Shown: one piece after another, positions 50,470 through 59,466 of the stretch
How the letters are laid out: each line of letters starts with the position of its first letter
How positions within the stretch are numbered: position 1 is the first letter of the stretch
Source: Kangiellaceae bacterium
GTDB lineage: Bacteria; Pseudomonadota; Gammaproteobacteria; Enterobacterales; Kangiellaceae
Length of the DNA stretch: 64,000 nucleotides
Direction: 5' to 3'
Assembly (NCBI GenBank): GCA_026196875.1
Contig: JAPHTP010000115.1
Coordinates: 28,166 to 92,165 of the forward strand
The notes under the pieces: generated by a model
What the model saw: only the letters and a program-made list of their open reading frames with translations
Databases searched by the model: none
Told to the model about the DNA's origin: nothing
Position numbers and translations under genes: made by a program

Positions 50470-50664
50470 TAGAATTTTATCTTGAATCTGTACAACGGGA
50501 ATTTTGCTATCACTAATATCTCAATTTTAGTATTAACTAAATTGATCAATTGTACAAGCAGACAAATTCCCTGATTCGAGAAAAGCTCAAATTCAAGTGT
50601 TCTAAGACAGCTAGCGGTTTTTTCTCCCTCCAGCTGTCATTTTCATGCTAGTGGTTTCAGAGAG

Positions 50665-51960
50665 TTACTTGATACCCTTACAGTTTGCGTAAAAGCTGAC
50701 TGTAGCGGGCCAATCGGTAAAGACGCCAAGTACACCAACGTCTTCAGCTAATACATCCAATACTTTGAGCATATCTCCATCGTTATTGATTACCGGGGTA
50801 ACCGACTGGTAATACCATCCACCACCATTTTGAAGTAGTCCGGATCGTTCGAGCGTCCAAGTAATTATTTCTAAGCCTGCATTTTGGGCTGAACGCGCAT
50901 ATGCCGATGGTACAATTTCATTATCATGATCTAAATCGATAAGCATCCACATTGGCGGAGCTACTATCTGTATTCCATCAGCGGCTAACTTTTCCATGCT
51001 GGGCGAATAAGTAGAAGGATCACGAAAATCAAAACTCTGGTCGTTATATCTATCATCTAGGTATACTGCTTGTTTGCCGAAACGAGGTTCGTTGTCTATC
51101 CAGTATTTAACATCATCGAGATTGAATGACTGGGCATAAACGTTTTTGGGTTTTACGCGGGCTTGTTTATATTCGTTAATCATTTGCTGTGCATAATCCT
51201 CTTGCGTGTAAGTTCCCTGGAATGGCATTTCAACACTGGGAGATTTTAATTCGGGAGTCATTTTTACCTTGAGTGACTTGAACAATTCGATACTTTCTGC
51301 GTGGCTTAGTAAAGTTCCACCCTGACTATAAAGGTCGGTTCTCCAAGACGCTGTAGCGTCCATGTATTCTTCAATACTTTTCGCCCGTGGATTATAGGCA
51401 TCCATTTTACCTTTTAAACTCTTAAATTCTTCAAGAGTAATATCGCTAGTACAGCATCTAGCGGCAGCGGCAGATATCATATTGCCGTCAGCGTCAAATG
51501 TTGCAGGAGAGAAAGGCTCTGAACATTTCGCAGCTAACGGAGTATCCAAAATATTTGTAGTGGTGTGTAAGTCGCATTGAGAATGACGGCAAACGAGTTG
51601 CTTATCTCCGGTGAAGGTTACATCACACTCTAGTATGCCCGCGCCCATTCTGGCTGCTGCTACGTATGACTCTTTGGTGTGTTCGGGGAATTGCATTGGA
51701 GCACCGCGATGCCCAATTGAAAAGTCAGTTTTCTTAAATCTCTTTTTGCGAGCACTGCAGTGTTTTAGTTCGTTCTTTAGATAACCTAGATCCATATCAT
51801 CAACTAAATAATAGGGACGAGGTCCTAATTGTACTTTCTGAGTTTTCTTACCGTGCTTAAAATGCTTTGCTTCCATGTTTGGTTCATACGCAGAAGTTGA
51901 AAAGCTAAAGGCTATTGAAGATATTGAAAAAATAGCACCTAATGATTTAATTAATTTCAT
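50665..51960 (-). CDS. Exported glycerophosphodiester phosphodiesterase family protein
   Basis: A 431-residue protein with a signal peptide (about 1-24, TSA-YEP) and a GDPD TIM-barrel. Motif [33 protein letters not shown] carries the catalytic His and metal-binding Glu/Asp, and [15 protein letters not shown] supplies the second catalytic His. The barrel ends in [13 protein letters not shown]. It is longer than E. coli GlpQ (358), with insertions around residues 165-215. It hydrolyses glycerophosphodiesters in the periplasm. A strong ribosome site (AAGGAGG) precedes the ATG. It is divergent from the LPMO gene across 475 bp. Confidence 0.92.
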   Translation of the reverse strand: MKLIKSLGAIFSISSIAFSFSTSAYEPNMEAKHFKHGKKTQKVQLGPRPYYLVDDMDLGYLKNELKHCSARKKRFKKTDFSIGHRGAPMQFPEHTKESYVAAARMGAGILECDVTFTGDKQLVCRHSQCDLHTTTNILDTPLAAKCSEPFSPATFDADGNMISAAAARCCTSDITLEEFKSLKGKMDAYNPRAKSIEEYMDATASWRTDLYSQGGTLLSHAESIELFKSLKVKMTPELKSPSVEMPFQGTYTQEDYAQQMINEYKQARVKPKNVYAQSFNLDDVKYWIDNEPRFGKQAVYLDDRYNDQSFDFRDPSTYSPSMEKLAADGIQIVAPPMWMLIDLDHDNEIVPSAYARSAQNAGLEIITWTLERSGLLQNGGGWYYQSVTPVINNDGDMLKVLDVLAEDVGVLGVFTDWPATVSFYANCKGIK

Positions 51961-52435
51961 TATTCCTCCTTAAGTTGTATTGGGGTGATCGGAGAAAATA
52001 ACTTATTGAGTTTATATGGCGGTTGTATGACAGGTTGATGTCCTAAAGGTGACCGAATAAATGTACAAGTGGATTCAATACGTTTTTATTCACACAGGTG
52101 AATAAATATTTTGGATTGAGATTTTATCGCAAATAAATCTGTCGAATTGGTAGAATTAAGGGCTATATAACTAGGTGATATATTTAATTTTTAATACGAA
52201 AGAGTAATCTTGCAAGATCATAATCATAATAACTTTATAAAAGCACGCCTTTAGTTTCTGAATGCCCGGCTCATAATAACAGTTGATAAGCAAAATGAGC
52301 GTTTTGGCAACAGATCCTATTCCTTATCCAATTTAATAATAACTTATCGGGTAAATTAAATTCGACTTCAGTTAGTTATAGCTAAAAGTCTATTGAGTTT
52401 AGGTCGTATTACCCCTTATTTGGTAAGGAGGCATC
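51961..52435. other. 475-bp divergent intergenic region, GDPD / LPMO
   Basis: AT-rich, with no ORF or RNA gene recognised. It holds a striking inverted repeat at 52085-52106, and the two flanking genes each have an exact AAGGAGG ribosome site close to the start. Both promoters must lie here. Confidence 0.5.
52085..52106. promoter_or_regulatory. Perfect inverted repeat, possible operator
   Basis: TTTATTCAC (52085-52093), ACAG, then GTGAATAAA (52098-52106): 9-bp arms with a four-base spacer. It lies about 125 bp from the GDPD start and 330 bp from the LPMO start. Its regulator is unknown. Confidence 0.5.
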
Positions 52436-54058
52436 ATGCACTATCTTATTCGAAACGTGGTTTCGTTTTCTTCATTTATACTAGCAATCATTTTTTCCTC
52501 TCAAGCTTTTTCTCACGGATATTCTGAGCAACCTAAAACTCGACAACAAAAATGTGTTGATGACGGGGGATATTGGTGGCCTGACGATGGCTCGGCTATT
52601 CCGAATGCTGCCTGCCGCGCTGCTTTTCTTGAATCAGGTACTTTCCAGTTTGTTCAGAATATCGAGTTTGCAGCCAACGTTACCGATTACGAAAATATTG
52701 AAGCGGTGAAAGCTGTTGTTAGCGACGGCCGTTTATGCGCCGCGGGTGATAATGCCAAGCGGGGGATGGATTTACCTTCCAGCGATTGGCAAAAATCAAT
52801 TATTAACCTGGATGCTAATGGCGAGTTCGACTTCCTGTTTTTCGGGTCGACGCCTCATAATCCGAGCTATTGGGAATTTTATTTGACTAAGCCGGGTTTT
52901 AACTCTGCTACTCAAGTACTCTCTTGGGCTGATTTAGAATTAATCGATCAAAAAGGTGATATCCCAATCACCCAGGTTAATGGTAGAAATATGTACCAAA
53001 TGAAAGTCAAAGTCCCCGAAGGCAGAGAGGGGGATGCGATTCTGTACACACGTTGGCAGAGGCGTGACGTAGCAGGCGAAGGTTTTTACAATTGTAGCGA
53101 TATTACAATTAATTCAGATGGAATTCCGTCCGAATGGTTCGACAAAGGTTACTTCGTTTCACAAGGCGATGAAGCTCAGGTTAACGACGAAATCTGGTTC
53201 CGAGTTTTTGATCAAGGTGGCAGTGAATTAATTTTTGAAAAGTTGCTTATCGATTCTTCAAATCAGGTGCAAGGCGTGTGGGCGGAAGCAATCGCTTCAA
53301 AAGTGAACTCAACCTACATGAACCTGGTGCAAATTGGAACACGCTCAGCTACGGATGGGAGTATTACCTACGACCCTTCCAATGCCCTATCCAATAAAGT
53401 GTGGCTTAAAAATGCTTCGCACAGTTTTACTTTGGATATTAAAAAACCTGTTTCTAACCAACCTCCGACCGTTAACTTGGCGTCACAACATCAAACTAAC
53501 GCCGGTGTCCCAATTAATATCAGCGTCAGCGCAAATGATCCAGAGTCGCAACCACTTACCTACATTTGGAATGTTCCGGCTCCATTGGACGCGACTAATA
53601 AAGATCAAGCAACCGTGTCGGTTGCGGCTTTTACTCCGAGCCAGACCAGCAGCTATTCAATTTCAGTGGATGTATCGGATGGCGTGAATACTGTTTCCGC
53701 CTCGACTGAATTGACTATCGTGGTGGCAGGTCCCGGGTGTGCTAAAACAGATCCTGATGCTGTAAATCATCCTGCTTGGCAGGCTTCTCAGACTTATCAA
53801 GCGAATACTACAGTGTCCCATCAACAATTAGTCTGGAAGGCTAATTGGTGGAATCAGAGTTCTGAGCCAAGCCAAGCAAACGATGCGTGGAAATTGTTGA
53901 GTAATGTTGAATTAGCTTGGCACGAGGGAACTTCTTTCAACGGTGGAGAAGAAGTTGACCATAAAAACAGACGCTGGAAAGCTAAGTGGTGGACCAATCT
54001 GGAACCAGGCGTAAGCTCGGACTGGCAGGATATCGGCCCAGCTAAATGTACTAACTAG
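52436..54058 (+). CDS. Chitin-active lytic polysaccharide monooxygenase (AA10) with CBM5/12 modules
   Basis: A 540-residue exported copper enzyme. The signal peptide ends at Ser26 so the mature protein starts at His27, the first ligand of the copper histidine brace. The second is His141 in TPHNPSYWEFYLT. The AA10 catalytic domain (27-220) is followed by a GbpA domain 2-like segment (about 225-335), a PKD/Ig-like domain (about 340-430), and two chitin-binding CBM5/12 modules (about 445-490 and 497-538; the LVWKANWW and RRWKAKWW Trp pairs). It oxidatively cleaves chitin. Strong AAGGAGG ribosome site; ends in a terminator. Confidence 0.94.
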   Translation: MHYLIRNVVSFSSFILAIIFSSQAFSHGYSEQPKTRQQKCVDDGGYWWPDDGSAIPNAACRAAFLESGTFQFVQNIEFAANVTDYENIEAVKAVVSDGRLCAAGDNAKRGMDLPSSDWQKSIINLDANGEFDFLFFGSTPHNPSYWEFYLTKPGFNSATQVLSWADLELIDQKGDIPITQVNGRNMYQMKVKVPEGREGDAILYTRWQRRDVAGEGFYNCSDITINSDGIPSEWFDKGYFVSQGDEAQVNDEIWFRVFDQGGSELIFEKLLIDSSNQVQGVWAEAIASKVNSTYMNLVQIGTRSATDGSITYDPSNALSNKVWLKNASHSFTLDIKKPVSNQPPTVNLASQHQTNAGVPINISVSANDPESQPLTYIWNVPAPLDATNKDQATVSVAAFTPSQTSSYSISVDVSDGVNTVSASTELTIVVAGPGCAKTDPDAVNHPAWQASQTYQANTTVSHQQLVWKANWWNQSSEPSQANDAWKLLSNVELAWHEGTSFNGGEEVDHKNRRWKAKWWTNLEPGVSSDWQDIGPAKCTN

Positions 54059-54082
54059 CTTTTTATCATTGACCTACCGGCT

Positions 54083-54115
54083 AATGGGTGCTGAAATGCA
54101 CCCATTGTTATTTTT
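54083..54115 (+). terminator. Intrinsic terminator after LPMO gene
   Basis: AATGGGTGC and GCACCCATT form a perfect 9-bp stem with a TGAAAT loop, followed by GTTATTTTT. Confidence 0.9.
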
Positions 54116-54133
54116 GAGGATTAGGAAATTGCA

Positions 54134-54721
54134 ATGTCAGTTTGGTTTGAAGATGTCGAATTAGAAGGAGAGTTTGTAAAACTCGTTCCTTTAAATAAAG
54201 GGCATTCCCAAGAATTAGTCGACGCGGCAAACGATGGCGAATTATGGAAGCTTTGGTATACCTCAGTTCCTTCGAAAGATAGTATTAAACAATATGTTGA
54301 TACCGCTTTGGAACAACGTGAGAACAATCAATCATTGCCATTTGTTGTAATAAGAAAGTCAGATGCAAAAGTGATTGGTTGTACACGTTTTTGTCACGCA
54401 GAACCTCAAAATAAGAGAGTTGAGATTGGTTATACCTGGTACTCGAAGAGTGCACAACGATCATCAATTAACAGCGAAACCAAGTTACTTTTATTAACTT
54501 ATGCTTTCGAGACTTTAGGAGCATGTGTGGTAGTCTTTCAAACGCATTGGCATAACATTCAGTCTCGTAATGCTATTGCTCGACTAGGGGCTAAGCAGGA
54601 CGGAGTAATTCGCAACCATCGAATTATTGATGGGATACCAAGAGATACAGTTATATTTTCTATTCTTAATAGTGAGTGGCTCGCAGTTAAACAGTCTCTC
54701 GAGTTTAAAGTCGGCAACTAG
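54134..54721 (+). CDS. GNAT family N-acetyltransferase (RimJ/RimL type)
   Basis: A 195-residue acetyltransferase resembling the ribosomal-protein RimJ/RimL branch: LVPLNKGHSQEL at the N-terminus, PFVVIRKSDAKVIGCTRFCHAEPQNKRVEIGYTWYS in the core, and VVFQTHWHNIQSRNAIARLGAKQDGVIRNHRI, the conserved acetyl-CoA and HNxxSRxAI segment. It acetylates an amine; the substrate is unknown. Monocistronic, preceded by a terminator and weak ribosome site (AGGA). Confidence 0.9.
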   Translation: MSVWFEDVELEGEFVKLVPLNKGHSQELVDAANDGELWKLWYTSVPSKDSIKQYVDTALEQRENNQSLPFVVIRKSDAKVIGCTRFCHAEPQNKRVEIGYTWYSKSAQRSSINSETKLLLLTYAFETLGACVVVFQTHWHNIQSRNAIARLGAKQDGVIRNHRIIDGIPRDTVIFSILNSEWLAVKQSLEFKVGN

Positions 54722-54868
54722 CTTAATACGTTTAAATCGTTTGAAGTAGATGATATTTTGCAGAGCTATTTATGATTCAGTGCGGCCTTGAACTGGTTCT
54801 TTAAATTTTGTTTAAAGCTCGAATATTGTGACTATAATTAGTTGAGGATTCACTAATTAAGATACGCT

Positions 54869-55288
54869 ATGTCTTTGTTCCGAATTATTTATGTCAGTAC
54901 TGTAAGTGATGCCTTTCAAGCACCAGACATTGAAAGCTTACTAGAGAAATGCAAAGCTAATAATCGCCAACTTGGAGTTACCGGTCTGCTTTGTTTTAAC
55001 CACTTATATTTCTTGCAGTACTTAGAAGGTGAAGAACAACACGTTCGAAAAATCTTCGAGAACATAAGAAAAGATAATCGGCACTCAAACATTAAGGTGA
55101 TGGATAGCAATCCTGAAGATTCTCGCATGTTTGAAAACTGGGAAATGGGTTATGTTTTTCTTTCGAGGGACATGAAAGAGCTTAATTTAAGTTTTACTGA
55201 CGACGAGAAGTTTTGTCCTTATACGATGGACCCAGAACAGTTGATTCAATATTTGTTAAAGTCTAAAGAATTAGTGGTTACGATTTAG
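54869..55288 (+). CDS. BLUF-domain blue-light photoreceptor
   Basis: A 139-residue stand-alone BLUF protein that binds FAD and senses blue light. Tyr8 (FRIIYVS), Asn31/32, Gln50 (FLQYLEGEE), and Trp91-Met93 (NWEMGYVF) match the photocycle residues of BLUF proteins (Tyr, Asn, Gln and Trp/Met). The C-terminal extension (100-139) is short, so it must signal through a partner. It lies at the start of a light/oxidative-stress cluster containing a photolyase and a ChrR-type system. Confidence 0.93.
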   Translation: MSLFRIIYVSTVSDAFQAPDIESLLEKCKANNRQLGVTGLLCFNHLYFLQYLEGEEQHVRKIFENIRKDNRHSNIKVMDSNPEDSRMFENWEMGYVFLSRDMKELNLSFTDDEKFCPYTMDPEQLIQYLLKSKELVVTI

Positions 55289-55407
55289 ATTTTTACTACA
55301 CCGTATAGTTATGCTGGGGTTTTGTAAAGAAATCTAAAGATGATTGTATTGCGGTCAGAATGGTTCTATTTTTACCTTAGTCTTAACAGAATAGAGCAAA
55401 GTGCGCT

Positions 55408-56343
55408 ATGGATATCAGTACGTCTATCAAAAATGCCTTCCTGTTTTTTCTAGTTCTTTTACCTCTAGATAATATCATTGCCCATCCTTTGGGCGACATG
55501 TTGAGCTATAAGGATAAGTTGCTCTGGGTTTATGTTTGTCCAATTAAAAGTTCAAGTCACCAAGCCTGTATAATGCAAATGGACACTAAAGGAAGCGTAT
55601 CAGAATGGCGAAGGTCGATGCATTCTGGAAGTGATTGGATGTTGAGTAAATCGACTGATGACGATTTGTACTTAATAGAACGTTACTACAATCACTCAAA
55701 AGATGTACACATGGGACAGCTTTATAAATTAGCAAAGAACAATCAACTAAATATTATAATACCATGGTATGAAGACCATCACCGATTTGGCGAGAGTGGG
55801 TTTGCAGTCTTGGATTCGGGCGAGTTTTTATTTGCTTCTCGTCATCGGCTCTACACCAGGAATAATGATGGGACTAAGTCTAGTTGGCAGCTCTATTCAA
55901 GCGGTACCTCAAGTAAAAAGCAAAAAATACGACGGATACGACTCCTCTCGGATGGCCATATTTTGATTATTCAAGAGAAAGATATTGTTATTGCAAATCA
56001 AAAAGGGAAAGAAATCAGGCGATGGCAAGATTTAGTTCAACCGCTTGAAGGGCCAAAGCCATTAATGGGGAACCGAATTATGGATGCAGACTATCTGGAC
56101 GGAAATCTTTATTTAGCCTATTGGGGAAATCGCCGCTTAGAGATGATTGATCAAAAGGGACAAAGAAAAACAATTAAGCAATATGATCAAAAAGGGCCGT
56201 GGTTACCCCACGCAGTAACCTTTCATAGCGGGCGAACTTACTTTCTAAGCTCGCATCTGCAAGGGGTTTCTTCTGCCCGCGAAATTTACCCTGAGCTTAT
56301 TTCATTTAATAATCAAGATCTTAAGCTTGTTTGGAGTAAATAA
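55408..56343 (+). CDS. Hypothetical secreted protein, beta-propeller-like
   Basis: I do not recognise this 311-residue protein. It has a signal peptide (about 1-25) and repeated short strand-turn patterns (LLWVYVCP, DLYLIERYY, EFLFASRHRLYTR, HILIIQEKDIVIANQKG, NLYLAYWGNRRLEMIDQKG, RTYFLSS) that suggest a beta-propeller of about six blades. No catalytic motif is apparent. It lies between the BLUF gene and the lipocalin gene on the same strand, but with its own upstream region. Confidence 0.7.
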   Translation: MDISTSIKNAFLFFLVLLPLDNIIAHPLGDMLSYKDKLLWVYVCPIKSSSHQACIMQMDTKGSVSEWRRSMHSGSDWMLSKSTDDDLYLIERYYNHSKDVHMGQLYKLAKNNQLNIIIPWYEDHHRFGESGFAVLDSGEFLFASRHRLYTRNNDGTKSSWQLYSSGTSSKKQKIRRIRLLSDGHILIIQEKDIVIANQKGKEIRRWQDLVQPLEGPKPLMGNRIMDADYLDGNLYLAYWGNRRLEMIDQKGQRKTIKQYDQKGPWLPHAVTFHSGRTYFLSSHLQGVSSAREIYPELISFNNQDLKLVWSK

Positions 56344-56350
56344 AATTGAC

Positions 56351-56380
56351 TGATCCATAAGTCAGTTCTTTTCGTAAGTT
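56351..56380 (+). promoter_or_regulatory. ECF11/RpoE-ChrR-like promoter before lipocalin gene
   Basis: TGATCC (56351-56356), an 18-nt spacer, and TAAGTT (56375-56380) resemble the promoter recognised by the Rhodobacter RpoE (ECF11) sigma factor. It is 37 nt before the lipocalin start. The ECF/ChrR pair is at 61615-62849. Confidence 0.5.
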
Positions 56381-56417
56381 AAAGATAGATAAGCTAACGA
56401 GATCTACCGACAGACTT

Positions 56418-57020
56418 ATGAACCGTACATTCTTCATTGTAACTTTATGCTTGTTGTTTAAGCCATTGCCGACAGACGCTTTTAACTCGTCTCAATTACC
56501 CGCAAAACCTATCGAAAACTTCAATTTAAATAAGTACTTAGGTACATGGTACGAAATTGCCAGAATTGAAAATAGCTTCGAAGAAGGCTTGACCAATGTG
56601 ACGGCGACTTACAGTTTAAGAAAAGATGGTCTAGTCAAGGTAGTTAATAAAGGCTTTGAAATTGACGATAGAGAGTGGGACGAAGCTGAAGGTTATGCGG
56701 AATTTGCAGAAACTGACAACAAGGCTCATCTGGAAGTTACTTTTTTTTGGCCGTTCTACGCTGACTATGTCGTTTTCGAGGTGGGGACGCATTATGAATA
56801 TGCTTTTGTCACTAGTGACTCGAAAGACTATTTGTGGTTGCTTGCAAGGAACCCAATTGTTGAGCAGTCGCTAATTGATCGGTTTTTAAAAATCGCCCGT
56901 GAGGGTGGATTTAAGGTGTCGGATTTAGTCTTTGTGCCACAGGATAAATATGTCTTAAATGCCCAGATTTCAGAACAGCAAAATCAAGCGAGCAAAGCCG
57001 TAAACCAGTTTGAAAAGTAG
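56418..57020 (+). CDS. blc: Bacterial lipocalin (Blc-like), secreted form
   Basis: A 200-residue lipocalin. The family signature is LNKYLGTWYEIARIENSFEEGLTNVTATYSL, and the FFWPFYADYVVFEVG and YLWLLARNP strands are conserved. Lipocalins bind fatty or phospholipid ligands, often in membrane repair. The signal peptide (about 1-22) lacks a lipobox Cys, unlike E. coli Blc, so it is likely a soluble periplasmic protein. It is first in a run of three tightly spaced genes (lipocalin, DUF523/DUF1722, phrB). Confidence 0.93.
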   Translation: MNRTFFIVTLCLLFKPLPTDAFNSSQLPAKPIENFNLNKYLGTWYEIARIENSFEEGLTNVTATYSLRKDGLVKVVNKGFEIDDREWDEAEGYAEFAETDNKAHLEVTFFWPFYADYVVFEVGTHYEYAFVTSDSKDYLWLLARNPIVEQSLIDRFLKIAREGGFKVSDLVFVPQDKYVLNAQISEQQNQASKAVNQFEK

Positions 57021-57040
57021 CGAGTTAATAATAGGAGAGT

Positions 57041-57982
57041 TTGATGATAAAGGTAGGTATCAGTCAATGTTTGACCGGCGCAAAAGTCCGTTATGATGGT
57101 GGTCATCGAAACAATAAGTTTTGTAATCAAGAGCTTTCTCAATTATTCGAATTCGTTTCATTTTGCCCAGAAGTGGGCATCGGGTTACCTATTCCAAGGA
57201 AAACTATCCGTCTAGTAGGAGATGTTGACCAACCCAGGGCTGAATTCAGCGATGGTTCGGGAGAAGACCTTGCCCTCCAGTTAAAGAACTTTGCCGATAC
57301 CAATCAATCTAAGTTAGAAGAGTCGAGTGGATTCATATTTTGCAAGGCGTCTCCTAGTTGTGGTACTCAACGGGTCAAGGTATATAATGACAAAGGCCAC
57401 TCACAAAGTGTTGGAGTTGGCATTTTTGCAGCCAGAGTGAATCAGCTCTTTCCAAATCTGCCAATTGAAGATGATGGCAGACTCAATGATCCTCAAATTC
57501 GAGATAGCTTTATTAAGAGAGTTTATATTTACGATGAGTGGAAGAGCTTGCGAACCGAATTAACGTTAGATGCGCTATTTAAATTTCATGCGAGGCATAA
57601 GTTTACATTGTTATCGCATTGTCAAAAAACATATCGAGAAGTTGGAGCCTTGGTGGCTAGCGCAAATAAAAAGACAGTAGAAAATGTTGCTGATCTATAC
57701 TTTTCTAAATTGATGGGAGGTTTGAGTAACGTCTCGACACGAAGAAATACAACTAATGTACTGATGCACTTGCAGGGCTTTCTTAAAAAGCGAATAAGTC
57801 AAGCAGATAAGGCTGAATTAAGACAGTGTATCATGGATTATAATAACGGGGTGGAACCGATTTTGAGCCCTCTGAGGTTATTAAAACACCACTTCGGTCA
57901 TCACCCTAATTCTTATATTGCCGGTCAATCTTTTCTTAACCCTTATCCAAAGCAATTGGGTATTAGAGTCAAGATGCTTTGA
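57041..57982 (+). CDS. DUF523 and DUF1722 domain protein (YbgA-like)
   Basis: A 313-residue protein made of DUF523 (about 1-150; VGISQCLTGAKVRYDGGHRNNKFC and FIFCKASPSCG) and DUF1722/YbgA (about 185-305; HKFTLLSHCQKTYREVG, IDDYN-like end QSFLNPYPKQLGIR). The family function is not settled, but it is frequently encoded next to photolyase genes, as ybgA is in E. coli. It is 20 nt after the lipocalin gene and 30 nt before phrB. Good ribosome site (TAGGAG). Confidence 0.93.
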   Translation: MMIKVGISQCLTGAKVRYDGGHRNNKFCNQELSQLFEFVSFCPEVGIGLPIPRKTIRLVGDVDQPRAEFSDGSGEDLALQLKNFADTNQSKLEESSGFIFCKASPSCGTQRVKVYNDKGHSQSVGVGIFAARVNQLFPNLPIEDDGRLNDPQIRDSFIKRVYIYDEWKSLRTELTLDALFKFHARHKFTLLSHCQKTYREVGALVASANKKTVENVADLYFSKLMGGLSNVSTRRNTTNVLMHLQGFLKKRISQADKAELRQCIMDYNNGVEPILSPLRLLKHHFGHHPNSYIAGQSFLNPYPKQLGIRVKML

Positions 57983-58012
57983 CGATACAAAATAAAGTTA
58001 CGAGTCGTTTAA

Positions 58013-59437
58013 ATGAATGTAGTTTGGTTGAGAAGAGATTTTAGACTTTCAAACAATCCAGCCCTTTATTATGCGTGCAAGAATAAAGATGCTCAGGTTC
58101 TCGCCCTTTATTGCTTATCGATCAAACAGTGGAGTACTCATCAAGTTGGCGATAATCAGCAGTCACTAATTCTCAAACAAGCAATTGAGTTTAGAAAGGA
58201 ACTTAAAAAACTTAATATTCCACTGTTGATTGTTAAAGCTGACTTTGCACAAACGCCTCGCACTCTAGATTCTGTGCTAAAAAAACTCGAGTGTAGAGAA
58301 CTGTTTTTTAATATGGAATATCCACTGGATGAGCGGATAAGAGACCGAAGAGTTGTTGAAAATGTAAAGCACAGAGTTAAAGTGCATCGATTCGCAACTG
58401 ATTCGATTTTACCTCCGTGGGAAATTGTTAATAATAGTGGTGAAGGGTACAAAGTATTTACACCTTTTTCAAAGGCGGTGAAATTTCGGTTACGGGACAA
58501 ACCGATGTTTATTTACCCTCAACCCGGTAAGCTCTGTCGGGGTAACTTCACGAAGGGTATTGCTGAAATTGAAAGTTTCAAGTTTGATGAAAAATTAGAG
58601 GTGATCGACAAATTGCCGCTAGTGCAACCGACTGCTCGAGAGATGCCTGAAGTTAATTGTCATCAAGCCAAACGTCGCTTAGAAAATTTTTGTGAGATGC
58701 GACTGAAAAGTTACCAAGATACTAGAGACTTCCCCTTTTTGAATTCTACTTCTGGAGTATCAACAGCTTTGGCCATCGGTTCAATTTCTGCCGGTGAATG
58801 TTATTTAACTGCCGAAGAGAGTGCGAACGAGCTAGCGAGTAAATGGTTGACCGAGTTGGTATGGCGAGACTTTTATCGTTCGGTAATTTGGCACTTCCCT
58901 GATATTTGCAAGTATAAGGCATTTAATCATGTAGATGAAAAAATTCAGTGGAATCAATCCGGTGAAGAACTAGATAAATTTTACCGAGGCGAAACGGGGA
59001 TCCCGATTATTGACGCTGCGATTAGGCAGTTGGTAGATACTGGGTGGATGCATAATCGGCTAAGAATGGTAGTTGCAAGTTATTTCACTAAAAACTTGTG
59101 GGCTGATTGGAGGTTAGGTCATGAGTTCTTTGCCAAACATTTATTCGATTATGATTTTGCCAGCAATATAGGAGGGTGGCAGTGGTGTTCATCAGTCGGA
59201 ACAGATGCAGCGCCTTACTTTAGGGTGTTTAATCCACAGTCTCAGCAAGCCAAGTTCGACCCGAATGCAAAGTTTATTAAACAGTGGTTACCCAGCCTAT
59301 CGCATTACAGTGACAAACAAATTCATGCATTTGACAAGCAAGAGTTGGATAATTATTCGATATGTAATGTCGACCTTAAAGAAAGCCGAAAGCTCTCGAT
59401 TGAAAAATTCAAGTTAGCTAAGGCGAGAGCTTTCTAA
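58013..59437 (+). CDS. phrB: Deoxyribodipyrimidine photolyase (CPD, class I)
   Basis: A 474-residue FAD-dependent photolyase (E. coli 472) that repairs cyclobutane pyrimidine dimers using blue light. The N-terminal antenna domain (NVVWLRRDFRLSNNPAL) and the C-terminal FAD-binding domain (WLTELVWRDFYRSVIWHFPD, IDAAIRQLVDTGWMHNRLRMVVASYFTKNLWADWRLGHEFFAKHLFDYDFASNIGGWQWCSSVGTDA) are complete, with the tryptophan chain expected in the latter. It is the last gene of the lipocalin-DUF523-phrB run, which fits coordinated expression under light stress. Confidence 0.96.
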   Translation: MNVVWLRRDFRLSNNPALYYACKNKDAQVLALYCLSIKQWSTHQVGDNQQSLILKQAIEFRKELKKLNIPLLIVKADFAQTPRTLDSVLKKLECRELFFNMEYPLDERIRDRRVVENVKHRVKVHRFATDSILPPWEIVNNSGEGYKVFTPFSKAVKFRLRDKPMFIYPQPGKLCRGNFTKGIAEIESFKFDEKLEVIDKLPLVQPTAREMPEVNCHQAKRRLENFCEMRLKSYQDTRDFPFLNSTSGVSTALAIGSISAGECYLTAEESANELASKWLTELVWRDFYRSVIWHFPDICKYKAFNHVDEKIQWNQSGEELDKFYRGETGIPIIDAAIRQLVDTGWMHNRLRMVVASYFTKNLWADWRLGHEFFAKHLFDYDFASNIGGWQWCSSVGTDAAPYFRVFNPQSQQAKFDPNAKFIKQWLPSLSHYSDKQIHAFDKQELDNYSICNVDLKESRKLSIEKFKLAKARAF

Positions 59438-59441
59438 GCTA

Positions 59442-59466
59442 AGTGTCTTTTGTAGCAAAGAACACT
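59442..59466. terminator. Hairpin between convergent phrB and membrane-protein genes
   Basis: AGTGTCTTT pairs with AAAGAACACT with one bulged base, in the short gap after phrB. No long T-run, so its efficiency is uncertain. Confidence 0.5.
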
